Source: an uncultured Ignavibacteriota bacterium (GTDB lineage: Bacteria > Bacteroidota > Ignavibacteria > Tepidaquicellales > Tepidaquicellaceae). From it: DNA of 5,454 bases. The notes under the pieces are model-generated. The model was not told where the DNA came from and searched no databases. It saw only the letters and a list, made by a program, of their open reading frames with translations. The position numbers and the translations under genes were made by a program. The stretch lies in NCBI GenBank assembly GCA_937983305.1, contig CALKAJ010000174.1, positions 1 through 5,454 of the forward strand, read 5' to 3'. Positions 1-5,454 of the stretch are shown here, piece after piece (the stretch's first letter is position 1; the number at the start of each line of letters is the position of its first letter).

Positions 1-2010
1 GTATCGGGCAATGTTGCAGTTTATCTTCATCCGGATGCAAAACTCGACGATATGACTTTCCCGCCTGATTTAAAATATGGCGACAGAATCTCTATGTACG
101 GAAGACTTTCAGTACCCTTTGCAAGAAAAAATCCCGGAAGTTTTGATTACAGGAAATATCTCGAGATTCATAACATCTATAAAATGTTTTTTGTAAAAGG
201 TTACGAAAATATTCAGGTTGTTTCTTCCTCAAACCTTCCTTTCATCTATCAGAAAATTATTTTCCCTGCAAGAGAATTTTCCAATAAAACAATTGACAGA
301 ATGATTGGCGGCGATGAAGGCGCTTTTCTTAAAGGTCTTGTTACAGGTGACCGTAGCAGTATCACAAAAGAGTTAAAGGAGAAATTTGTTAATGCAGGCG
401 TTATGCATTTGATTGCCGTATCCGGATTAAACGTTGCTTATGTTATTCTTTTCGCAACAATTTTATTTTCCATAGTTCGCTTTAATTACACTGCAAAGTT
501 TATCGGCATTACAATCCTTCTTACATTCTATGTTTTATTCACCGGAAATCCTGCTTCCATTATAAGAGCAAGTTTAATGGGAATTTTATTTATGCTCGCC
601 TTTGTAATTCAACGCAAGCATATTTTTTATAATCTCGCATCTTTTTCTGCTGTCTTAATTTTAATGTTTGATTCGAAATATATTTATGATGCAGGTTTTA
701 TTTTATCATACTCAGCCGTTTTTTCGATCGCATTGTTCTATAATAAATTTGATGAAACAATTATACAAAGCATTGGAAAAAACAATTTCAAAGGTAAGAA
801 AATTTTATTGTCTTTGTTTGTAATTATTTTCACCACTCTTGCAGCTCAAATCGGAACTCTTCCTTTGATTTCTGCTTATTTTGGAAAAATATCACTTATA
901 TCATATATCGCCAATCTTCTTGTAATTCCGCTTTCAAATATTTCTTTAATTATTGGTTTCTTGCAAGTGCTTGTTGCGGGTTATTCCGATTTCATCGCAT
1001 TTCTCTTTGCTAATACAAACTCATTCCTGCTTGCAATGCAATTGAAAATTATTGATTACACTTCCGGACTTGAATATGCATTCTTCTATTACAAATTTTC
1101 CATACTGCTTACTATTATTTATTTTGCAGTTGTGTTTATTTTATTTTCAAGAAGAATGACTCTTATTTTCAGATTTACTCTTGCCGGTACTATCATTATT
1201 CTTACTCTGATTTTTTCACAGGATAAAAACGAAAACTTCAAAGTTGCATTTCTTGATGTCGGGCAGGGCGATTGCTCGGTAATTTCAACACCTGAAAATT
1301 ATAATATTGTAATAGACCTCGGACCGAAATCTAATACCGGCTCTTCTGCTGAATATGTTGTCTTACCCTATTTGAGGTACAACGCTGTAAACGAAATTGA
1401 TTTGCTTGTTCTGACTCATCTGCATAGCGACCATATTTCCGGCCTCGACTATCTTCTCCCTCGCATCAAAGTTAAGAAAGCTCTGATTCCAAATTCAAAT
1501 GATTCAAAGCAAAGGCGTTACATAATAAATCTTTTTAACGAATACAATATTCCGTTTGAAACAATAACCGCCGGCTCAACAGCAAATCTTTCCGACAGCA
1601 CAAAATTATTTTTTCTGTATCCCCCGAATATAAATTTCGAAGGAGAAGAAACAGAACACATTAGTAATTTAGTTATGAAGGTTAATTATAAAAATCTTGA
1701 CTTGCTATATACTGCCGACTCCGATGAAAACGTGGAACGTGTTTTAAATCATTATTATAAAGATTTCCTTAAAAGTGATATTTTAAAAGTCCCGCATCAC
1801 GGGAGTAAATCTTCGTCTTCTGTTTCTTTTTTAATGAATGTATTTCCGGAGGTTTCCGTTATTTCCTGCGGAGCTAACAACCGCTTTAATCATCCGTCTG
1901 TTTATGTACTAAACAGGCTCGAAAAAATTAATTCTAATATTTTCAGAACCGATAAGGAAGGTGCAGTTATTTTCGAATCCGATGGGAATATATTAAAGAG
2001 AATTGACTGA
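1..2010 (+). CDS. comEC: ComEC/Rec2 family DNA internalization protein (5' partial)
   Basis: This is the inner-membrane channel that carries single-stranded DNA into the cytoplasm during natural transformation. The reading frame is open from base 1, so the true start lies outside the window; the ATG at 52 is internal, because the codons before it already read as the N-terminal (DUF4131-type) domain. That domain continues with LKYGDRISMYGRL and the family-typical NPGSFDYRKYL (to about 200). The Competence domain follows at about 330-1220: GDRSS near 350, HLIAVSGLN at 406-432, PASIIRA at 550-570 and roughly eight to ten hydrophobic helices. The C-terminal metallo-beta-lactamase-like domain begins at LDVGQGD (1252-1272). 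It retains HLHSDH (1417-1434), an Asp at 1717 in TAD where TGD is more usual, PHHGS (1792-1806) and NHPS (1888-1899), so its metal ligands look intact; a nuclease role for it is inferred from the family. At least 669 codons are present against the usual 650-800, so perhaps the first 50-130 residues are missing. No other com gene is nearby. Confidence 0.95.
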   Translation, partial: VSGNVAVYLHPDAKLDDMTFPPDLKYGDRISMYGRLSVPFARKNPGSFDYRKYLEIHNIYKMFFVKGYENIQVVSSSNLPFIYQKIIFPAREFSNKTIDRMIGGDEGAFLKGLVTGDRSSITKELKEKFVNAGVMHLIAVSGLNVAYVILFATILFSIVRFNYTAKFIGITILLTFYVLFTGNPASIIRASLMGILFMLAFVIQRKHIFYNLASFSAVLILMFDSKYIYDAGFILSYSAVFSIALFYNKFDETIIQSIGKNNFKGKKILLSLFVIIFTTLAAQIGTLPLISAYFGKISLISYIANLLVIPLSNISLIIGFLQVLVAGYSDFIAFLFANTNSFLLAMQLKIIDYTSGLEYAFFYYKFSILLTIIYFAVVFILFSRRMTLIFRFTLAGTIIILTLIFSQDKNENFKVAFLDVGQGDCSVISTPENYNIVIDLGPKSNTGSSAEYVVLPYLRYNAVNEIDLLVLTHLHSDHISGLDYLLPRIKVKKALIPNSNDSKQRRYIINLFNEYNIPFETITAGSTANLSDSTKLFFLYPPNINFEGEETEHISNLVMKVNYKNLDLLYTADSDENVERVLNHYYKDFLKSDILKVPHHGSKSSSSVSFLMNVFPEVSVISCGANNRFNHPSVYVLNRLEKINSNIFRTDKEGAVIFESDGNILKRID

Positions 2011-2011
2011 T

Positions 2012-2368
2012 TTATTTTTTTCCGTATAGATTTCTGTATTTTACTTTTTCAAGTTCCCTGTTTATTATCAGGTCTGCAATGTTTGAAGCAATCTGATTAA
2101 TATCTTCCCCCGAGTCAAGCGCCTCCTTGAATTTCCTCTCATCAACATCTATCCTGTAAATTGCAGATAAAAGTTTTTCAATGTTTCTTTCCATCAGGTA
2201 TGCTACAAGTTCGGTCATTTTTTGCTTTAGAAGTGACATCGAATCTATTACCGAATCATTTAAAGATAAATTAGTATTGCTCATCTCGAAATGCTCATTA
2301 ATCAATACCACCGCACTTTGAATGTCATTACTCAATTCAGGCTGTTTTGCTTTTAAAAATACAATCAT
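2012..2368 (-). CDS. Small conserved-type hypothetical protein, helical, 118 aa
   Basis: I cannot name a function. The protein has 118 residues, no signal peptide, no convincing membrane segment and no cysteines. It looks almost wholly alpha-helical and charged, with a lysine-rich end (YGKK). The middle and C-terminal parts (MERNIEKLLSAIYRIDVDER, then IASNIADLIINREL) recall small uncharacterised proteins that recur in Bacteroidota genomes with a 'YRIDV' and 'LIxxRxLxK' pattern; this is a memory-based impression, not a search. The start is the ATG at 2366-2368 on the minus strand. No ribosome binding site is evident, and a nearby upstream ATG, out of frame, reaches a stop within three codons. 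The coding style matches its neighbours and the frame is open for the full length opposite no other gene, which supports a real gene. It is convergent with comEC, 1 nt between the stop codons, and divergent from the Acg-like gene. It could be a regulatory or adaptor protein, but nothing here shows that. Confidence 0.7.
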   Translation of the reverse strand: MIVFLKAKQPELSNDIQSAVVLINEHFEMSNTNLSLNDSVIDSMSLLKQKMTELVAYLMERNIEKLLSAIYRIDVDERKFKEALDSGEDINQIASNIADLIINRELEKVKYRNLYGKK

Positions 2369-2502
2369 AACGCTTTTAATTTCTCATTTCAAGTTATTTT
2401 TATCAATGTAGAATATTTCTTTATTTAGTTTTATTTTTAATTTTTTTAAGTTCTTTTTTGTTTTAAATACAGCAATACAATTAATTATTAATTTTTGATA
2501 AT
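2369..2502. promoter_or_regulatory. Divergent AT-rich intergenic region
   Basis: These 134 bp separate two divergent genes and must hold the promoters of both. The part from 2411 to 2466 has only six G or C bases and carries a ladder of T tracts on the + strand (2429-2432, 2434-2438, 2441-2447, 2454-2459, 2461-2464). For the Acg-like gene, TTTG at 2457-2460 followed after 21 bp by TAATTATT (2482-2489) is a weak match to the Bacteroidota -33/-7 pattern. On the minus strand TACATTGA is an even weaker -7 candidate for the small hypothetical gene. The T-rich stretch could act as an UP-like or bent element. I see no hairpin or clear operator. Confidence 0.4.
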
Positions 2503-3516
2503 ATGAAAAATACTGAAGTCTGGAATATATCCGAAAAAGATTATCCCAAAAACGGAACTCTGAAAGAAATACTGAAATTTTTATCCGGTTATGCAATTCT
2601 TGCTCCATCAGGGCATAATACTCAACCCTGGAAAATTAAAGTTAATGATGACTCAATCGAATTATCAGCTGACTTTACAAGAAATCTTCCCGTAATTGAC
2701 CCGTCAAACAGGCAATTAATTACAAGTGTCGGAGCGGCGGCGGGAAATTTTTTTACTGCTTTGAATTATTTCGGTTTTAATTATAATTATGATTTCTTAA
2801 AAAAGGATAGAGATAATTTCGCAGTCTTAATTACTCCTGGTAAAGGAAGAATTACTAATCCAAATGATAATAATCTTTTTCTTGCTTTAACAAAAAGAAG
2901 AACAAACAGAAATCCCTTTGATGAAAAACCTATTGACGGACTAATAGTTCAAAGATTTGAAACTATCGTCAGTGAAGAGCGGATTAAACTTCTTGTACAG
3001 GAAAACGAAAACAGAAACAAACTTATTTCAATTATAGAAGAAGGCGACAGAATGCAATCTTCAAACCAAAAATTCTGCAAAGAGCTTTCCGAATGGGTTC
3101 ATCCCGAAAGAGCCGATTCCAAAGACGGAATTCCCGGATATGCATTCGGACAAAATGATATGATTTCTACATCAGGTCCTTTTTATATTGGAAATCTCGA
3201 CTGGGGAAAAATTCAAGCCGGACGTGACAGGAATTTAATTAAAGGTTCTCCTCTTATTGTTATTCTTGAAAGTAAACACAATACTCCTGAAGATTGGTTT
3301 AAAACCGGAGTTGCTCTCGAGAGACTTTTGCTTGCCGCAGCTTCTGAAAATATTTCTGCTTCTTATCTGAATCAACCGCTTGAAATCCCCGAACTGAATC
3401 AAAAAGTGAAATCCGAGTTAAATATAAAAGGAGTTCCGCAGCAAATTTTAAGAATGGGATACGGTAAAACTGTAAAGCCAACCCCTCGCCGAAAACTTGA
3501 AGAGGTTTTTTTGTAA
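2503..3516 (+). CDS. Acg-type FMN-binding nitroreductase-fold protein
   Basis: A 337-residue protein of the nitroreductase superfamily, Acg branch. The diagnostic motif APSGHNTQPW lies at residues 34-43 (2602-2631). It is followed by the family pattern IELSADFTRNLPVIDPSNR and by SVGAAAGNFFTAL. RRTNR, a flavin-phosphate-contacting type of motif, is at residues 132-136. The end, TPRRKLEEV, is also typical of Acg relatives. At about 330 residues the length fits a single chain holding two nitroreductase-like halves that imitate the usual dimer. Family knowledge: mycobacterial Acg binds FMN but is poor or inactive as a nitroreductase and has been proposed to store or sequester flavin, so an oxidoreductase activity should not be assumed. 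No Tat or Sec signal is visible, so it is probably cytoplasmic. The ATG at 2503 is the first after an in-frame TAA at 2482. The stop overlaps the next gene's start. Certain of the family, unsure of the substrate. Confidence 0.9.
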   Translation: MKNTEVWNISEKDYPKNGTLKEILKFLSGYAILAPSGHNTQPWKIKVNDDSIELSADFTRNLPVIDPSNRQLITSVGAAAGNFFTALNYFGFNYNYDFLKKDRDNFAVLITPGKGRITNPNDNNLFLALTKRRTNRNPFDEKPIDGLIVQRFETIVSEERIKLLVQENENRNKLISIIEEGDRMQSSNQKFCKELSEWVHPERADSKDGIPGYAFGQNDMISTSGPFYIGNLDWGKIQAGRDRNLIKGSPLIVILESKHNTPEDWFKTGVALERLLLAAASENISASYLNQPLEIPELNQKVKSELNIKGVPQQILRMGYGKTVKPTPRRKLEEVFL

Positions 3517-3962
3517 TGCTTTATTTCAAATCTAAAAGGTCTGCTGCTTTGATTATTATCCAATTCATTTCTATCGGATTAATATTTGCCGTCGGCAATC
3601 CCATTCCCTCCAATCCCCTATTAATTGTATTACTTTTTATTGCTTCTTTGCCCGGCTTAATAGGTATTCTTCAAATGAAATGGAAAGTTAATATTCCTCC
3701 CGATGTAAGAAATAATTCTATCCTTATTCAAACCGGTATCTACAAATTTATACGTCATCCAATGTATTTCTCGGTTATATTCGTTTGTCTAATCTCCGTT
3801 TTAAATGATATTTCAACTGTTAGAATATTATTTTTTATTGTACTTTTTTTAACAATACTGCTTAAACATACCTATGAAGAGCACCTTCTGACTGAAGCTT
3901 TTGGGGAGAAATATATCTCTTACCAAAAAACTACTAAAAGATTCATTCCATTCATTTTTTGA
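3516..3962 (+). CDS. ICMT-like integral membrane methyltransferase family protein
   Basis: A 148-residue membrane protein with about four hydrophobic helices (residues 10-27, 35-53, 85-97, 104-117). The family signature is clear: TGIYKFIRHPMY at residues 73-84, then the C-terminal EEHLLTEAFGEKY at 121-133, and KRFIP at 141-145. In isoprenylcysteine carboxyl methyltransferase and the related phospholipid methyltransferases, these segments form the S-adenosylmethionine pocket and catalytic site. Bacteria generally lack prenylated CAAX proteins, so the substrate here is unknown; lipid, quinone-like or small-molecule methylation are all possible. It sits in the inner membrane. Its ATG shares one base with the TAA of the Acg-like gene (TAATG, 3514-3518), which suggests translational coupling and shared transcription. 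A distant alternative is a member of the NnrU or DUF1295-like relatives, but the RHPMY plus EE...FG..Y arrangement favours the ICMT-like group. No terminator hairpin follows. Confidence 0.85.
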   Translation: MLYFKSKRSAALIIIQFISIGLIFAVGNPIPSNPLLIVLLFIASLPGLIGILQMKWKVNIPPDVRNNSILIQTGIYKFIRHPMYFSVIFVCLISVLNDISTVRILFFIVLFLTILLKHTYEEHLLTEAFGEKYISYQKTTKRFIPFIF

Positions 3963-4002
3963 ATTTTATAATTAATTAACATTAAAGAGAGAAAATATTA
4001 CA

Positions 4003-4042
4003 TTTAATAATTGAAGTAAAATTCATAAATTTGTACTATAAT
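4003..4042 (+). promoter_or_regulatory. Candidate promoter of pta-ackA
   Basis: The octamer TAAATTTG at 4026-4033 fits the Bacteroidota -7 consensus TAnnTTTG exactly. A TTTA at 4003-4006, one base off TTTG, lies 19 bp upstream, the usual spacing for the -33 element. An overlapping alternative is a perfect TATAAT at 4037-4042 with TTGAAG at 4011-4016, but its 20-bp spacer is longer than optimal. Either would give a leader of about 15-25 nt before the pta ATG at 4064. The 3963-4063 gap contains no hairpin terminator for the preceding gene. Confidence 0.45.
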
Positions 4043-4063
4043 AAAAATTTATAGAAGATTCGA

Positions 4064-5059
4064 ATGAGTAAAGTAATGGACAGGATATGGGAGTTTGCAA
4101 AAAATGCAAAAAGAAAAATCGCCCTTCCCGAAGCATCAGAAGAAAGAAATCTTAAGGCAGCAGAATTTGTTCATAATAAACGGCTTGCGGATATTATTCT
4201 CGTTGGAAACGAAGAAGAGATTAAAAAAAACGCTTTAAAAATTGGTGTGGATATTTCCGGTATTGAAATTTTTGACCCGCAAACTTCAAAGTATTTCGAA
4301 AGTTATTCGGAAACTTTTTTCAATTTGAGAAAGTCAAAGGGAGTTACTTTTGAAAAAGCAAAAGAAATTATGCTCGACCCCGTTTACTTTGCAACTATGA
4401 TGGTTAAAATGAAAGATGCAGACGGAATGGTTTCCGGTGCCATTCACTCAACCGGAGACTTACTCAGACCTGCATTGCAGATTATTAAAACAGCACCGGG
4501 AATTTCTATTGTTTCAAGTTCATTTGTGATGGAACTTCAGGATAAATCTTTCGGCGATAACGGTGTTATCCTGTTTGCCGATTGCGCCATTAATCCAAAT
4601 CCAAATGCAGAAGAACTGTCGTCTATTGCTTTAGCAACAGCGGCTACTGCTAAATCGCTTTGCCAAATTGAACCCCGTGTTGCAATGCTTTCATTCTCGA
4701 CTAAAGGACGTGCCGAACACGAACTAATAACCAAGGTTAGAGAAGCACATAAACTTGAAAAAGAGAAAACGCCTGATTTATTAATTGATGGCGAACTTCA
4801 GCTTGATGCCGCTATTATTCCGGATGTTGCTAAGCTTAAAGCTCCAGACAGCCCGGTTGCCGGAAAAGCAAATGTTTTGATATTCCCCGATTTGCAATCA
4901 GGAAATATTGGATACAAACTCGTTCAGAGAATTGCAAAAGCAAACTGCATTGGTCCTGTCAGTCAGGGTTTTGCAGCACCGGTAAACGACCTTTCCAGAG
5001 GATGCAGTGCGGAAGATATTATAAACGTTATTGCCATAACAGCATTGCAGGCAGGTTAA
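4064..5059 (+). CDS. pta: Phosphate acetyltransferase
   Basis: Converts acetyl-CoA plus phosphate to acetyl phosphate plus CoA (reversible), in the cytoplasm, feeding acetate kinase. The 331 residues match the short, catalytic-domain-only form of Pta, without the N-terminal DRTGG/BioD-like regulatory part of the long enterobacterial enzyme. Visible landmarks are KIALPEASEERNL (18-30), DGMVSGAIHSTGDLLRPAL (120-138), FADCAINPNPNAEEL (171-185), MLSFSTKG (208-215), DGELQLDAA, SPVAGKANVLIFPDL and APVNDLSRGC near the end. By analogy with the Methanosarcina enzyme, Ser311, Arg312 and Asp318 are the catalytic-site residues, and all three are present. Residue 216 is Arg where Ser is more common after STKG. 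The first ATG is chosen; Met5 is a possible later start. No Shine-Dalgarno sequence is seen. ackA follows after 25 bp, clearly as an operon. Confidence 0.97.
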   Translation: MSKVMDRIWEFAKNAKRKIALPEASEERNLKAAEFVHNKRLADIILVGNEEEIKKNALKIGVDISGIEIFDPQTSKYFESYSETFFNLRKSKGVTFEKAKEIMLDPVYFATMMVKMKDADGMVSGAIHSTGDLLRPALQIIKTAPGISIVSSSFVMELQDKSFGDNGVILFADCAINPNPNAEELSSIALATAATAKSLCQIEPRVAMLSFSTKGRAEHELITKVREAHKLEKEKTPDLLIDGELQLDAAIIPDVAKLKAPDSPVAGKANVLIFPDLQSGNIGYKLVQRIAKANCIGPVSQGFAAPVNDLSRGCSAEDIINVIAITALQAG

Positions 5060-5084
5060 AAATTTAAAATTTTAAAAAAATATA

Positions 5085-5454
5085 ATGAAAATCTTAGTAA
5101 TAAATTGTGGTAGTTCTTCTTTAAAATTCCAGTTACTCGATATGAACGATGAATCAGTTCTTGCAAAAGGTATCGTTGAAAGAATCGGTTCGGAAGGAAC
5201 TTCCATAACATACGAAACTCCAAAAAGCGGAAAAATCAAAAATTGTGAATCAGCAGCTAATCACACCGATGCTGCTTCTCTGGTTTTTAAATATCTTTCC
5301 GATGAAAAAACCGGAGTAATTAAAAACGCTAATGAAATAGATGCAATCGGTCACAGACTCGTTCACGGCGGAGAAGAATACAGCAGCTCTGTAATCATTG
5401 ATGATAAAGTTGTTGAAGCATTAAAAAAATACAGTGTTTTTGCTCCGCTTCATA
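5085..5454 (+). CDS. ackA: Acetate kinase (3' partial)
   Basis: Transfers phosphate from acetyl phosphate to ADP, giving acetate and ATP; the second step of the Pta-AckA pathway, in the cytoplasm. Only the first 123 codons of about 400 are inside the window; the frame stays open to the last base. The N-terminal ASKHA-fold signature VINCGSSSLKF is at residues 5-15, with Asn7, Ser10, Ser12 and Lys14. The second signature GHRLVHGGE is at 89-97; its Arg91 falls at the same number as the catalytic Arg91 of the Methanosarcina enzyme. The window ends in FAPLH, the start of the FAPLHNP motif. The 25-bp spacer from pta is almost purely A/T (5060-5084) without an AGGAGG-like site or room for a terminator, so the gene is probably read from the pta promoter. 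ATG at 5085 gives exactly the family N-terminus. Confidence 0.97.
   Translation, partial: MKILVINCGSSSLKFQLLDMNDESVLAKGIVERIGSEGTSITYETPKSGKIKNCESAANHTDAASLVFKYLSDEKTGVIKNANEIDAIGHRLVHGGEEYSSSVIIDDKVVEALKKYSVFAPLH

Noticed and set aside
52..54. ATG at 52 as the start of comEC
   Set aside because: The same frame is open back to base 1 and the upstream codons already encode the N-terminal domain, so this Met is internal.
1714..1719. Loss of the conserved TGD in the ComEC metallo-beta-lactamase domain
   Set aside because: Only the Gly is changed to Ala (TAD); the metal-binding Asp and the HLHSDH, HHGS and NHPS motifs remain, so there is no case for a dead domain.
2384..2608. Minus-strand open frame of 74 codons across the divergent gap and the start of the Acg-like gene
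   Set aside because: Its sequence is low-complexity (Lys/Leu/Asn-rich, from T-rich DNA) and overlaps the well-supported N-terminus of the Acg-like protein; no family features.
3299..3481. Minus-strand open frame of 60 codons inside the Acg-like gene
   Set aside because: Antisense to a conserved coding region with no recognisable motif; a shadow frame.
3963..4063. Terminator or small RNA between the methyltransferase gene and pta
   Set aside because: Only A/T-rich short palindromes such as TTAATTAA are present; no GC stem with a T run.
4537..4734. Minus-strand open frame of 65 codons inside pta
   Set aside because: Lies opposite the most conserved part of Pta and has no independent support; a shadow frame.

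Overview
The window is ordinary chromosomal DNA from an AT-rich bacterium (by eye, roughly one third G+C). Ribosome binding sites of the AGGAGG type are missing in front of every visible start, leaders are A/T-only, and a TAnnTTTG-like promoter box precedes pta. Together with the protein style, these point to the Bacteroidota/Ignavibacteriota (FCB) side of the tree. This placement is an inference, because there is no rRNA or marker protein here to settle it.

Layout from left to right. (1) A comEC/rec2 DNA-uptake channel gene on the + strand, cut off at its 5' end by the window edge and ending at 2010. (2) A small helical hypothetical gene on the - strand (2012-2368), tail to tail with comEC and only 1 nt away. 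(3) A very AT-rich divergent intergenic region (2369-2502). (4) A + strand pair coupled by a TAATG overlap: an Acg-type FMN-binding nitroreductase-fold protein (2503-3516) and a small membrane methyltransferase of the isoprenylcysteine carboxyl methyltransferase (ICMT)-like family (3516-3962). (5) A 101-bp promoter-like gap. (6) The acetate pathway pair pta (4064-5059) and ackA (5085 to the window end, truncated at its 3' end).

Functionally, pta and ackA form a clear unit: acetyl-CoA to acetyl phosphate to acetate plus ATP, the classic substrate-level phosphorylation route for fermentative growth and overflow metabolism. The Acg-like and methyltransferase genes are probably co-translated, but their joint role is unknown. 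comEC is the inner-membrane channel for transforming DNA and has no evident functional tie to the others.

I found no RNA genes, CRISPR arrays, insertion sequences, convincing hairpin terminators or phage genes, and no candidate for a new multi-gene system. The findings below are modest second-look items.
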